Positions 9,641-18,898 are shown, numbered from the stretch's first letter. The stretch is DNA of 64,000 nucleotides from Agreia sp. Leaf210 (GCF_001421485.1 NZ_LMKK01000002.1:1-64000), one strand, 5' to 3'. Numbers and translations: made by a program. The notes: generated from the sequence alone by a model not told the origin.

Positions 9641-10399
9641 TCAGCCCGCCTCACGAATCGCCGCGGCCACGGCTGCCGCAATCACGGTGAGCCCCTTCGA
9701 CACGGGGTGGATGTCATCGAACTGCATAAGCTCGGGCTGGCCGGCGAGAGGCTGCCCGATATCGAGGTAGTCGGCGTCGACAGCCTGTGATGCCGCGAGG
9801 ATGTCGGCGTCGAGCTCGCCGAGCTCGTCGGGCGGGGTGGTGTCTCCCCAGAAGGCATTCAGAGCGAAGATGCGCGCCTCGGGCAGTTCGTCGCGCAGAT
9901 AGCTCATGGTCTTCATGGTCTGGCTGGCTACCTCGTCTGGGTCTTCGTCGAGATCGTTGCTGCTCGCGGCGATGATGACGATGGAGGGGTTCAAGTCGAC
10001 GGCTTCCACGGCCTGATCCTGAAACGTGCCGCCATCGTCACCGACGGCCACGAAGCCGCTGCCGTCGGCCGCCAAGTCGGTGAGCTGCCAATTCGTGGCC
10101 GCGCCGATGAGCTGCGGCCAGGCATGGCTCGACTTCACATTGTGGCCGTCCATGATCGAGTCGCCGATGGCCACGACCACAGGTCCGGGCTCTGAGGCGG
10201 CCTCCACCGTGCCCGGGCCCGGGGCCGTGGTCGGCGGGGTCGTCGCCGACAGAGCTGCCGATCGGGAGTCGATGTGGATGTGCTCGTCGGACCCGTGGGT
10301 GACGCTCTGCACGACGACCGAGACGACGCCGGCCGAGACGAGCATCGAGCCCGCAATCATCACCGCGACAGCGCGTTTGCTACGACGCTCAGGGCTCAT
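9641..10399 (-). CDS. Membrane-anchored SGNH/GDSL-family hydrolase
   Basis: This 252-residue protein has a single N-terminal hydrophobic helix (about residues 9-31, AVAVMIAGSMLVSAGVV), so it is likely exported and anchored outside the cell. The SGNH esterase blocks are present: GDSIMDGH (block I with the nucleophile Ser), a block II Gly in the AADGSG stretch, ASSND (block III Asn) and DDIHP near the C-terminus (block V with Asp and His). The substrate is unknown; relatives deacylate lipids or cell-wall sugars. It is convergent with the glycosylase gene and follows the VWA gene on the minus strand. Confidence 0.8.
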   Translation of the reverse strand: MSPERRSKRAVAVMIAGSMLVSAGVVSVVVQSVTHGSDEHIHIDSRSAALSATTPPTTAPGPGTVEAASEPGPVVVAIGDSIMDGHNVKSSHAWPQLIGAATNWQLTDLAADGSGFVAVGDDGGTFQDQAVEAVDLNPSIVIIAASSNDLDEDPDEVASQTMKTMSYLRDELPEARIFALNAFWGDTTPPDELGELDADILAASQAVDADYLDIGQPLAGQPELMQFDDIHPVSKGLTVIAAAVAAAIREAG

Positions 10400-10489
10400 C
10401 TCTCGACCTCACTCACCACTTCGACAGTAGTCGGCAGCCTCGCTCGGCGGTCGTAAGGACCCTGGACGCGGGCTATGAATTCACCCGGG

Positions 10490-12484
10490 TCAGAACCCCG
10501 ACCCGTCGCGCGAGCCGAGATAGGAATCGACGACGGCAGCACCGAGATCGTCGAGCTCAGGTGAGACCACGCTGCCACCGACCCGCTTCGCCATCGAGTC
10601 GATGAACCGGGCAAGCCCGGGGTCGTCACCCAGACGGAAGAACGTGGTCGACGCTCCGAGACGCATGGAGTTCTCGAGTTCCCGAACGGCGACCGCGATC
10701 GTCAACGGATGTGGCGGGTAGTCGAAGAACACCTCGCCGCTCGATTCGAGGTGGGAGGTCGGCTCGCCGTCGGTGACGATGAGCAGAACGGGCTGGGCAT
10801 TGGGGTGCCGACGGAACTGCCTGTTCGCGAGCAGAAGAGCGTGATGAAGATTGGTGCCCTTTTCATACTCGGCTTCGAGACCCGTGAGCTGCTCGATCTC
10901 CATCACCCGAGCCTCTCGGCCGAACGCGATCAGCTGAAGGTCGTCCCCGCGAAAGCGGCTGCTGATGAGCGTGTGAAGAGCCAGAGCCGTGCGCTTCATA
11001 GGAACCCAGCGGCCGTCCATGGCCATCGAGAACGATGTGTCGACCAGCAGTGCGACGCAGGCTTGGGTTCTCGCCTCCGTCTCCTGCACCTCGACGTCGC
11101 CGATCTCGATCCGGATGCCCTCCCCCGCCGCGCCGCCGTCGCGCGCGGTTCGCGAGAGGGCGTTGGTGATCGTGCGGGTCACGTCCCACGGCTCCGTGTC
11201 GCCGAACGACCACTCCCGAGTGGCACCCGACAGCTCGCCGGCGGAACCGGCCTGCCTGATGTCTCGGTTGCCCTGGCGCCCCGACAGTCTCTGCGCGACG
11301 TCGCGCAGCAGAGAGCGACCGAGAAGCCGCATCGCTTTCGGGGTCAGTTTGAGAGTTCCGTCAGAGGCGCGCTTCATCGTTCCCGAATCACGCAGCGCCT
11401 TCTCGAGCTGAGCGAGGGTGCGCGCATCCGCCGAGGCCTCGTCGCCGAGTTGGCGCGAGAGCGCGTCGAGGTCGAGGTCGTCGAGACGCGAGCCGCCGTA
11501 GCCCTGCGAAAGCTGCTCAGACAACTCGTCGAGCTCCGCGATGTCTTGGAACACGCCCGTTCCGTCGCCGAGACCGAGACCGTCGGGCCCTGACATGCGT
11601 TCGGACCCGCTCCAGTCGGCATCCGGGCGCAGAGCCTGCAGCTGATCGTCGAGTTGAGAGAGCGACGACATCAGCTCGGGCGAGCCGAAGGCACTGGATG
11701 CGAGCGCGTCGAGTTCGTCGCGCTGCTCCTGGGTCATCGAGTTGCGCATTCGAGCGGCCGCCGCGGCTCTCGCGGCCAGAGTGTCGATCAGTTCGTCGAT
11801 GGTGCTCGGGTTCTCGGGAAAGAACTCGCCGTGAGTCTGCATGAACTGGTCGAACTGCTGCTGGCTGGACTCACCGCGTGCATGGTCGTCGAGCAGAGCC
11901 GTGAGGTCGGCGAGCATGGCGGCGATGGCCGCCCTGTCGTCGTCATTCGCATTCTCGAGTGCGCTCTTGAGCCCGGCGAAACGTTGATCGAGCATCTCTC
12001 GTCCGAGCAGATCCTTGATGCGCTCGAAATCCTGTCGAGCATCCGTGCTGCGCCAGGAATAGTCACCGAGTTCTTTGACGGCCGCCGCGGTCGACGGCGA
12101 TAGTGCTCCGAGTTGCATCTCGGCGAGGGCACGCGAATCATCGTCGAGTTGCACATCTCGAGCCAGCTGCTTGCGTTCCTCGAGCACCGCCTTGTCGAGC
12201 AGTCGCCTCACCTCGTTCAACGTGCCGTCGAGGTTGTGCTTCGCGGTGAGCTCACGCCGGCGCTCCGCAACACGGCGGGCAAGGTCGTCGAGTCCCGCAC
12301 GATCACGGGTGCCTCGGCGCAGCAACTCCCGCAACGAGGCCTCGGGAGAGTAGCCCTCCATCACATCGTTGCCGATGGCGTCGAGCGCCTCGCGCAGGTC
12401 GATGGGAGGGGCGAGGGGGTCAGGTCCGCCCGCGTACTTGCCGTAGCGGGAAGCGCGGGTCAGGCGACGATTCGCCCTAGCCAT
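10490..12484 (-). CDS. VWA-domain protein partner of a MoxR-type ATPase
   Basis: This protein of about 664 residues has a C-terminal von Willebrand A domain. The MIDAS metal site is intact: DTSFSM, a Thr in KGTNLHHAL, and VTDGEPT. The long N-terminal region is helical and charged. MoxR ATPases with VWA partners usually act as a chaperone pair that inserts cofactors or remodels protein complexes. I chose the start at 12484 (Met-Ala-Arg-Ala-Asn-Arg), which overlaps the stop of the ATPase gene by 8 bp. The upstream extension of the frame lies inside that gene and is spurious. The client protein is not evident. Confidence 0.85.
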   Translation of the reverse strand: MARANRRLTRASRYGKYAGGPDPLAPPIDLREALDAIGNDVMEGYSPEASLRELLRRGTRDRAGLDDLARRVAERRRELTAKHNLDGTLNEVRRLLDKAVLEERKQLARDVQLDDDSRALAEMQLGALSPSTAAAVKELGDYSWRSTDARQDFERIKDLLGREMLDQRFAGLKSALENANDDDRAAIAAMLADLTALLDDHARGESSQQQFDQFMQTHGEFFPENPSTIDELIDTLAARAAAAARMRNSMTQEQRDELDALASSAFGSPELMSSLSQLDDQLQALRPDADWSGSERMSGPDGLGLGDGTGVFQDIAELDELSEQLSQGYGGSRLDDLDLDALSRQLGDEASADARTLAQLEKALRDSGTMKRASDGTLKLTPKAMRLLGRSLLRDVAQRLSGRQGNRDIRQAGSAGELSGATREWSFGDTEPWDVTRTITNALSRTARDGGAAGEGIRIEIGDVEVQETEARTQACVALLVDTSFSMAMDGRWVPMKRTALALHTLISSRFRGDDLQLIAFGREARVMEIEQLTGLEAEYEKGTNLHHALLLANRQFRRHPNAQPVLLIVTDGEPTSHLESSGEVFFDYPPHPLTIAVAVRELENSMRLGASTTFFRLGDDPGLARFIDSMAKRVGGSVVSPELDDLGAAVVDSYLGSRDGSGF

Positions 12485-13862
12485 AGATGGTCTCGCCTCC
12501 GCCTGAGGCCTTGCTGATGCGTCGGTCGAGGAAGAGTCCCTCGAGGGCGAGCTCGATCGCTCCCGCGCGCTGACCGTCGCTCTTCGCACCGAGCCGGTCG
12601 GCGATCTGGTCGTAGAGCTCGGATTCGCCGAGCGTCGGGAGCCCCGCGAGGAACTCGCGAGCCGGAACCTGTTCGCCCGTCGTGACCACAGCACCCTCCT
12701 CGACGGCGGTGACAAGCGCCCTGAAATCGAGACCGCGGAAGTATCCGTGCACCGTTTCTGCGGTGGCGCGACGCAGCAGGTGGTCGAGAATCTCATCCTC
12801 TCGACCCTCCTCGCCCGACTCGAATTCGATCTTGCCGCCGAGCACGTCGACGGCCGTTTCGAGATCGACGGGCCGGGCCACGGCATCCGGTTCGCCCTGC
12901 CGCGTGGCGCGATGGATGGCCGCCGCGGCGATGGTCTCCGCTCCGGCGATGGCGAAGCGGGCGCTCACACCGCTGCGCTGATCGACCGACGGAGACTCCC
13001 GCAGCGCGCGTGTGAAGCGGGCGAGGATCTCGACGAGATAGTCGGGCACCTCGGCCACGAGATCGGCCTCCTGCCGGATGATCGACACCTCATCGGCCAA
13101 CTCGAGCGGATAGTGGGTTCGGATCTCGGCGCCGAAGCGGTCTTTGAGCGGTGTGATGATGCGGCCGCGGTTCGTATAGTCCTCGGGGTTGGCGCTGGCT
13201 ACGACAAGCACGTCGAGGGGAAGGCGCAGCACGTAGCCGCGAATCTGGATGTCGCGTTCCTCCATCACGTTCAGCATGGCCACCTGGATGCGCTCCGCGA
13301 GGTCGGGAAGCTCGTTGATGGCCACGATGCCGCGGTGGCTGCGCGGGATGAGTCCGAAGTGGATCGTCTCCGGGTCTCCGAGGCTGCGACCCTCTGCCAC
13401 CTTCATGGGATCGACGTCGCCGATGAGATCGGCGACGGAGGTGTCGGGCGTCGCGAGCTTCTCCGCGTAGCGTTCCTCGCGCGAGCGCCACGATACGGGC
13501 AGGTCGTCTCCGAGCTCGAGGGCACGACGCACGCTCTGGCTGGTGATGGGGTCGAAGGGATGCTCGCCCAGCTCCGATCCCTCGATCACGGGCGACCACT
13601 CGTCGAGCAGTCCGACCATCGTGCGCAAGAGCCTGGTCTTGCCCTGTCCGCGTTCGCCGAGCAGCACGATGTCGTGACCGGCGATCAGGGCTCGCTCGAG
13701 CTGAGGGATGACCGTGGCCTCGAACCCGTGCAGGCCCGGCCAGGGATCGCGGCCCTCTCGAAGCGCGGCGAGGAGATTGTCGCGGATCTCGACTCGAAGG
13801 GACTTCTGCTCGTGGCCCGAAGCCTTGAGCTGACCGACTGTGGCGATGAGTGGACGCGTCAT
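12477..13862 (-). CDS. MoxR/Mg-chelatase-like AAA+ ATPase
   Basis: This is a 461-residue AAA+ ATPase of the ChlI/MoxR type. Walker A is GERGQGKT (about residues 69-76). Walker B reads IVAINELPDL, and a downstream VASANPEDY stretch fits sensor 1. The Asp of the usual DE pair is replaced by Asn, as in some MoxR and sigma-54-interacting relatives. It is the first gene of a two-gene minus-strand operon with the VWA protein. Together they form a predicted ATPase-metal-binding chaperone pair. Confidence 0.85.
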   Translation of the reverse strand: MTRPLIATVGQLKASGHEQKSLRVEIRDNLLAALREGRDPWPGLHGFEATVIPQLERALIAGHDIVLLGERGQGKTRLLRTMVGLLDEWSPVIEGSELGEHPFDPITSQSVRRALELGDDLPVSWRSREERYAEKLATPDTSVADLIGDVDPMKVAEGRSLGDPETIHFGLIPRSHRGIVAINELPDLAERIQVAMLNVMEERDIQIRGYVLRLPLDVLVVASANPEDYTNRGRIITPLKDRFGAEIRTHYPLELADEVSIIRQEADLVAEVPDYLVEILARFTRALRESPSVDQRSGVSARFAIAGAETIAAAAIHRATRQGEPDAVARPVDLETAVDVLGGKIEFESGEEGREDEILDHLLRRATAETVHGYFRGLDFRALVTAVEEGAVVTTGEQVPAREFLAGLPTLGESELYDQIADRLGAKSDGQRAGAIELALEGLFLDRRISKASGGGETIYG

Positions 13863-13984
13863 TCAGTCCACGCTACCCCCGGGTAGGGGGCGTTAACCCG
13901 CGTCATCGAAACCAGTCAATCCCCGCGAGAGATTCTCCCCGAAAAGATCAGGATGAAGAGACGGAAGATCCACTGGAGGTTCAT

Positions 13985-15160
13985 ATGTCTGACACGGGCA
14001 CGATGACGAGTTCTGCACTCGCCGGCATCTATCGCGACCATGCCGAGTACACGCAGGTCTACCTCGACATGTCGGTCGACACGGCCGATCCGCCCGGAGT
14101 GCAAGACGAGCGCCGCACCTCGGTACTCGATCGGCTCGCTCTCGCAGGATCGCCACAGAGAGACCTGGACTGTGTCGCCGACGTGCTCGCGACGGCGACG
14201 ACGGGCCCGAGTCCGTTCTGCCTCTTCGTCTTGGTGCGCGACGGTGTCGTCGTCGTCGAAGAGGTTCTGCCCGGATTGGCCGTCGAACCGGAGATCACCT
14301 CATACGGGCCGCTGCCCGACCTCGTGCCGCTTCTGAAGGCCCAGCCTCTGGAGTTCACCTATCTGACCGTCGAGACAGCGAGGGATGGCGGAGAGGTACA
14401 GCTGTTTCGCGCGGGTTCGCGCGTGGCGGAGTCGGAGGACCACGTTCAAGGCCGCACGGACACCCTCCACAAGATCAAGGGCGGCGGGTGGAGACACGAC
14501 CACATGCAGAACCACGCCGAGGAGATCTGGAGACAGACTCAATCGGAGCTGGCGAGCACGGTCGACGACATCGTTCGCACCCGTAGACCGCGGCTCCTCG
14601 TCGTGGCTGGAGACATTCGCGCACGTCAGCTTCTCGAACAGGAGCTGTCGGAAGCCAGTCGGGCGATCCTCTCCATCGAGCCGACGAACACGCGCGCCGA
14701 CGGCTCGACGGATTCCGCTCTACCCGACCGCGTCGATGAGGAGATCGAGCGCATCCTCAATGACGACAAACAAGCCGTGCTCGATCTTCTGGCACTTCAC
14801 GACGGTCGGGGCGACAACCTCGTCGAGCTGAACTTCGGCGGCGTCATTCTTGCCTTGGCAGCCGGCCAGGTCGACACTCTCATCGTCGACTCCGACCGGC
14901 TTCGTGAGAAGCAAGCGCTGGCTCTCGATGCGGAGCCGTGGGTTGCATCTGCCCCGGAAGACGCGCTCGGAGCGAGGATCCTCGGTCCGGTTCCCGCTCA
15001 GCTGGCTCTGTGCCGCGCGGCTCTACTGACCGACGCCCGCGTCCTTTTCACCGACTCGTTCCGTGTGCCCGACGGACAGGACGCGGTGGCGCTGCCCAAC
15101 GAAGCCAGTGCCGCCGCAATCCTGCGCTGGCGCACCGGCCCGCCGGTCCCCGGAACCTGA
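13985..15160 (+). CDS. Bacterial archaeo-eukaryotic release factor (baeRF) family protein, Rv2629-like
   Basis: This 391-residue protein has the architecture of the bacterial eRF1-like family typified by mycobacterial Rv2629. In the middle (about residues 166-175) is a Gly-Gly-Gly-Trp-Arg loop followed by a Gln/His-rich helix. It corresponds to the peptidyl-tRNA hydrolase loop of eRF1/Vms1. A C-terminal domain ends in the ARILGPVPAQ region. The family is proposed to act on stalled ribosomes or in dormancy, but its role in bacteria is not settled. The start is set by GGAGG 8 bp upstream of ATG 13985; the frame is open earlier, but without a Shine-Dalgarno sequence. Confidence 0.75.
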   Translation: MSDTGTMTSSALAGIYRDHAEYTQVYLDMSVDTADPPGVQDERRTSVLDRLALAGSPQRDLDCVADVLATATTGPSPFCLFVLVRDGVVVVEEVLPGLAVEPEITSYGPLPDLVPLLKAQPLEFTYLTVETARDGGEVQLFRAGSRVAESEDHVQGRTDTLHKIKGGGWRHDHMQNHAEEIWRQTQSELASTVDDIVRTRRPRLLVVAGDIRARQLLEQELSEASRAILSIEPTNTRADGSTDSALPDRVDEEIERILNDDKQAVLDLLALHDGRGDNLVELNFGGVILALAAGQVDTLIVDSDRLREKQALALDAEPWVASAPEDALGARILGPVPAQLALCRAALLTDARVLFTDSFRVPDGQDAVALPNEASAAAILRWRTGPPVPGT

Positions 15161-15179
15161 CACCAAACGACACCCACAG

Positions 15180-15410
15180 GTGCAACAGCTGATCGACTAT
15201 GAGACCGAACACGGAAACCGGCTACCTGTTCAGGTGGTGCTCGAACAGCGTCTCGATGCCTTGAAGAACGGGGCGACACCGAGCGGCCAGATCGACACCG
15301 AGCACCCCGAGATTCCGGCAGCGTCGACATCCCCCGGCGTGAGCCCTGCCACCACGACAGCACCGGCCATCAACCCCACCTCGCACGGCGACCCCACGAA
15401 CCCCTCCTGA
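15180..15410 (+). CDS. Possible small protein, unknown function
   Basis: A GTG-started frame of 76 codons follows the baeRF gene after 19 bp. The first half is a charged amphipathic helix (QQLIDYETEHGNRLPVQV). The second half is a Pro/Thr/Ser-rich tail that looks disordered. No Shine-Dalgarno is evident and I do not recognise the protein. Good codon usage and the strong terminator just downstream argue weakly for a real gene. It could instead be non-coding 3' sequence. Confidence 0.35.
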   Translation: MQQLIDYETEHGNRLPVQVVLEQRLDALKNGATPSGQIDTEHPEIPAASTSPGVSPATTTAPAINPTSHGDPTNPS

Positions 15411-15446
15411 TTCATGGGTACTGCCGGCGACCTGCCGCCACAAGCA

Positions 15447-15476
15447 AAAAGGTCCCGGCTATAGCCGGGACCTTTT
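15447..15476. terminator. Rho-independent bidirectional terminator
   Basis: The hairpin GGTCCCGGC-TATA-GCCGGGACC is flanked by an A-run on the left and a T-run on the right, so it can stop transcription from both strands. It separates the plus-strand baeRF gene from the minus-strand tRNA-Ala. Confidence 0.9.
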
Positions 15477-15486
15477 CGTGCTGTTC

Positions 15487-15562
15487 TGGTGGAGCATAGG
15501 AGATTCGAACTCCTGACCTCTTCGATGCGAACGAAGCGCGCTACCAACTGCGCCAATGCCCC
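15487..15562 (-). tRNA. tRNA-Ala (anticodon CGC)
   Basis: The 76-nt cloverleaf has acceptor arm GGGGCAT paired with ATGCTCC, including the G3:U70 wobble pair that identifies alanine tRNAs. The anticodon loop is TTCGCAT, giving CGC (codon GCG). The T-loop is TTCGAAT. The 3' CCA is encoded in the DNA (15487-15489). Confidence 0.95.
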
Positions 15563-15620
15563 GGAACTGCCTTGGAAGACTATCACGACCAAGGCGGCGA
15601 CTCCGAACCGAACGGGGTGC

Positions 15621-16514
15621 TCAGCCCGCCCTGCGACGTGCCAGAACCTCGTCGAGGTCGAGGCGCGAACCGTCGGTCGTGTCGACGATGCCCATGGATG
15701 CGAAACGGCTGGGTGCACGGGGCGCTACGGGTTCGGCCACGGGGGCCAGCGGGAGCTCGATGGGTGCGACCGCGGGGCCGGCGGAGGCCGCCGCGCGCAG
15801 GGCGTTCTCGGCATCCGCTGCGGCCCGACGGAGGTCTGCCTCGATCTCGAGCGACACCTCGCGGGCCACCGACGGCAATGCCGTCGCCAGACCGGGGGCC
15901 GAGACGCGCGCCGCGTACAGGGGCTTGGGAAGCGGGATGGGGGTCCACTCGCTCGGAACAACGGCCTCGACGACCGGCACGGGCTCCGCCTCGAGGAACG
16001 ATCCCCCATGGTCGACGAGCGTCTGGTCGTGAACGGTGAGGCGAGGAGCGGGGAGACGAAGGCTGCGGCACGCACGGGCGAGCTTGCCCAGCATCACGAC
16101 GCAGAGAGAGGCGACGGAGGCTCCGATGAAGACGACCACCCAGGCACCGGCGAGCGTGATCTGGAAACCTGCGAGAACCGCCACCGAGACGGAGAGGAGG
16201 AAGATCGCACTGGTCACGGCGCGAGAACGCTTGATGCGAGCGGCGATGAGAACGGCGACCGGTGTGGCGTCTTGTGAGACCTGGCGCAGGTAGCGCTGCT
16301 GCTCGGCAACGCTGCGAGCCGTCGTGGCCACGCGGATCTCGTCGGGCACCTCGCTCGTCTCGGCGAGGATGCGCAGCGTCTGCTGCAGTCGCACCGCGTT
16401 GCGCTCGGTCGCGAGAAACTCTCGGCGCCGAGACCAAGTCGGCATGAAGTAGATCAGCCACAGCCCCGCTGCGACGGCGATGATGAGGCCTCCGCCCAGC
16501 CAGTCCGTTGTCAT
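15621..16514 (-). CDS. glpR: Membrane protein of the GlpR type (Glp receptor-like)
   Basis: This 297-residue protein has an N-terminal transmembrane helix (about residues 8-23) followed by the basic motif PTWSRRRE. A pair of helices lies near residues 104-145, followed by a long Ala/Pro-rich cytoplasmic tail. In Corynebacterium, GlpR is the membrane receptor of the gephyrin-like protein Glp and links it to the divisome, and its gene sits in a galU-glp-rimJ-glpR block. The same order occurs here without glp. I chose the start Met-Thr-Thr-Asp-Trp at 16514; the longer frame begins inside the intergenic region. The name rests on synteny and the N-terminus. Confidence 0.5.
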   Translation of the reverse strand: MTTDWLGGGLIIAVAAGLWLIYFMPTWSRRREFLATERNAVRLQQTLRILAETSEVPDEIRVATTARSVAEQQRYLRQVSQDATPVAVLIAARIKRSRAVTSAIFLLSVSVAVLAGFQITLAGAWVVVFIGASVASLCVVMLGKLARACRSLRLPAPRLTVHDQTLVDHGGSFLEAEPVPVVEAVVPSEWTPIPLPKPLYAARVSAPGLATALPSVAREVSLEIEADLRRAAADAENALRAAASAGPAVAPIELPLAPVAEPVAPRAPSRFASMGIVDTTDGSRLDLDEVLARRRAG

Positions 16515-16595
16515 GGCTCTACGGTATGAGAGCGAGAGCCGGTTGGAGCCCTCTGGCAGCGTGTGTCGCGAACACCCGTGCACCAATTCGTCGGG

Positions 16596-17249
16596 TCAGC
16601 GAGGAATCGTCTCGATGGCCCGCTGCGCGGCCTCCCGGTCGACGAGCGGAACAGAGCCGCCGCCCGCTGGAACCTGGCCGTCCTTCCACCGCCGCAGCAC
16701 CCCGACGGGGAGCTCTTCGGCGACCAGGGCGAAGCAGAAGTGATCGCGCCAGTCTCCATTGATGTGGATGAACCGCCGACGCAGACCCTCGTAGCGGTAA
16801 CCGAGTTTCTCGACGACCCGCAGACTCGGGGCATTCTCGGGCCGGATGCAGATCTCGATGCGATGCAGGCCGAGCTGGAAGAACGCGTAGTCCGAGGCCA
16901 AGGCGACCGCGGTCGGCGTGATGTTCTTGCCGGCGAACCGCTCGGAGACCCAGTATCCGATGCTCGCCGACGACACCGAGCCGTAGCTGATCGACGACAC
17001 GTTGAGCTGGCCCGCCAGTTCGCCGTTGTACTCGATCAGGAACGGCAGCCCGTAACCGGCTCGGGCATTGCTCTGCAGGGACCGGATGCTGGCCCGCGTG
17101 TCGAACGACATCGGCCCGTGGGGGTTGGTCGCCTCCCATTTGCGCAGCCAGCCGCGGTTCTCCATGAGCTCACGCTCGAGCGCTCGCGCATCCCGCACTC
17201 GGATGGGTCGGATGACGATCGGTCCGTCGGACAGGGTGGGAACAAACAT
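16596..17249 (-). CDS. rimJ: GNAT N-acetyltransferase, RimJ-like
   Basis: This is a 217-residue acetyl-CoA-dependent N-acetyltransferase. The order of elements fits RimJ/RimL: an early acceptor-binding region (RPIRVRDARALE), the strand LAGQLNVSSI, GYWVSERFAGKNI with the acetyl-CoA loop, and the conserved RPENAPSLRVVEKLGYRYEG helix. RimJ acetylates the N-terminus of ribosomal protein S5 in Escherichia coli; the target here is not known. The gene lies 47 bp after galU and 81 bp before glpR, all on the minus strand. Confidence 0.8.
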   Translation of the reverse strand: MFVPTLSDGPIVIRPIRVRDARALERELMENRGWLRKWEATNPHGPMSFDTRASIRSLQSNARAGYGLPFLIEYNGELAGQLNVSSISYGSVSSASIGYWVSERFAGKNITPTAVALASDYAFFQLGLHRIEICIRPENAPSLRVVEKLGYRYEGLRRRFIHINGDWRDHFCFALVAEELPVGVLRRWKDGQVPAGGGSVPLVDREAAQRAIETIPR

Positions 17250-17296
17250 CGGCGGTGACAGTCATGCCTTCTGGGTGGTGGTCGATCGACGGGGAC

Positions 17297-18187
17297 CTAA
17301 AGGCCCTTGACGTACTCCTTGAGCCACGGTCGCAGGTCGCCGCCCAGATCTTCGCGATCGCTTGCCAGCTGGATGATGGCCTTGATGTAGTCGAGCTTGT
17401 CACCCGTGTCGTAGCGGCGGCCACGGAAGACGACGCCGTAGACGCCACCGGCGATGGAGGTGTCGGCCGCGAGGGTCTCGAGCGCGTCGGTGAGCTGGAT
17501 CTCGTTGCCCTTGCCCGGCTCGGTCTTCTCGAGAACATCGAACACCTCGGGCTGCAGAACGTAGCGGCCGATGACGGCGTAGTTCGACGGAGCGTCTTCT
17601 GCAGACGGCTTCTCGACCAGGCCGGTGATACGAACGACGTCATCGTCGTCGGTCTCTTCGATGGAGGCCACACCGTACATGTGCACGACGGACGGGTCGA
17701 CTTCGAGCAGGGCGACGACGGTGGTCGTGCGGCTTTCCGCCACCTCGATCATGCGGGTGAGCAGCTCGTCGCGCGCGTCGATCAGGTCGTCTCCGAGCAG
17801 AACCGCGAAGGGCTGGTGCCCGACGTGCATACGTGCGCGCAAGACGGCGTGGCCCAGGCCTCGGGGGTCGCCCTGCCTCACGTAGTGCATCTCGGCGAGC
17901 GCCGTGGCCTCGTTGACCATACGCAGTTTGTTGCCGTCGCCCTTCGACTCGAGGGTCGCCTCGAGCTCGGTGACGCGGTCGAAGTGATTGGCCAGCGCGT
18001 GCTTGTTGCGACCTGTGACCACCAGGATGTCGTCGAGTCCGGCGTTGACTGCCTCTTCGACGACGTACTGGATGGCCGGCTTGTCGACAACCGGAAGCAT
18101 CTCTTTAGGAAGCGCCTTCGTGGCGGGCAGGAAGCGAGTTCCCAGTCCGGCTGCAGGAATGACGGCTTTTGTGATCTTTGTCCCCAT
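17297..18187 (-). CDS. galU: UTP--glucose-1-phosphate uridylyltransferase
   Basis: This 296-residue enzyme makes UDP-glucose from UTP and glucose-1-phosphate for cell-envelope glycans. The nucleotide-binding start VIPAAGLGTRFLPATKALPKEML is complete, followed by LLGDDLID (metal site), a VEKP stretch and GNEIQLTDAL. The start Met-Gly-Thr-Lys-Ile-Thr-Lys at 18187 matches the family N-terminus; the longer frame would add 21 unrelated residues. It is divergent from the formyl-THF cyclo-ligase gene, with a compact shared promoter region. Confidence 0.95.
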   Translation of the reverse strand: MGTKITKAVIPAAGLGTRFLPATKALPKEMLPVVDKPAIQYVVEEAVNAGLDDILVVTGRNKHALANHFDRVTELEATLESKGDGNKLRMVNEATALAEMHYVRQGDPRGLGHAVLRARMHVGHQPFAVLLGDDLIDARDELLTRMIEVAESRTTTVVALLEVDPSVVHMYGVASIEETDDDDVVRITGLVEKPSAEDAPSNYAVIGRYVLQPEVFDVLEKTEPGKGNEIQLTDALETLAADTSIAGGVYGVVFRGRRYDTGDKLDYIKAIIQLASDREDLGGDLRPWLKEYVKGL

Positions 18188-18259
18188 AACCGCAAGGGTA
18201 TCCAATGCCGAACGGTCGATGCGCCGGATTGCGAAACACCGCCGATACATCCATGCATC

Positions 18260-18265
18260 TAAAAT
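18260..18265 (+). promoter_or_regulatory. Probable -10 element of a leaderless promoter
   Basis: TAAAAT ends 7 bp before the ATG at 18273, and there is no Shine-Dalgarno sequence. That spacing would place the transcription start at the start codon, as in many actinobacterial leaderless genes. The -35 is not clear. Confidence 0.4.
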
Positions 18266-18272
18266 CGGTTAG

Positions 18273-18851
18273 ATGATCACCGACCCGATCAATATCAAGC
18301 GTGCACTGCGAGCCGAGCTCCGTGAACGACGTCGAACTCGAACCTCTGTCGAGCGGGCGTCCGCTACCGAGGGCTTCACCCGGAACCTGCAGAAGCTGGT
18401 CACCGACACGGGCGCGCAATTCATCTCGTGCTACCTGTCCGCCACCCACGAACCGAACACCCGGGAGTTTCTCAACTGGGCGCAGGCGAAGGGAATCCGC
18501 ACCCTGTTCCCCATCGCGAGGGAGGACGGGCTGCTCGACTGGACCCATGGTGATGGCGAATCCGAGGCCGAAGGCCTGTTCGGAATGCCCGAACCCGTCG
18601 GCGAGATCCTCGGACCGATGATCATCAACGACGTCGATCTCATCATCATCCCCGCCGCCGCGGTCGACGCCTCCGGGGTCAGACTGGGCTGGGGTCGGGG
18701 ATACTTTGACAAGACGTTGGGAAGCATGCAGAAGTGCCCTCCCGTCTACGCCGTGATCTTCGACGACGAGCTCCTCGAGAGCGTGCCCCGCGAGATTCAC
18801 GATCAGCCCGTAGACGGCGTCGTCACCCCCACGCAGATCCACACGTTCTAA
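18273..18851 (+). CDS. 5-formyltetrahydrofolate cyclo-ligase
   Basis: This 192-residue enzyme converts 5-formyl-THF to 5,10-methenyl-THF with ATP, recycling folate. The family signature GVRLGWGRGYFDKTL near residue 130 is intact, and the N-terminal basic helix (RALRAELRERRRT) is typical. It is the first of three plus-strand genes with fmdB-like and mscL, a grouping often seen in Actinobacteria. Confidence 0.93.
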   Translation: MITDPINIKRALRAELRERRRTRTSVERASATEGFTRNLQKLVTDTGAQFISCYLSATHEPNTREFLNWAQAKGIRTLFPIAREDGLLDWTHGDGESEAEGLFGMPEPVGEILGPMIINDVDLIIIPAAAVDASGVRLGWGRGYFDKTLGSMQKCPPVYAVIFDDELLESVPREIHDQPVDGVVTPTQIHTF

Positions 18852-18898
18852 CCCGCGCCGTTCGGCACGCCGTTCCACCGTTTTCAAGGAGTCTCCTC

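Noticed and set aside
12485-12886. N-terminal extension of the VWA gene
   Set aside because: It is Ser/Arg-rich and lies inside the MoxR gene; the ATG at 12484 has the normal overlap.
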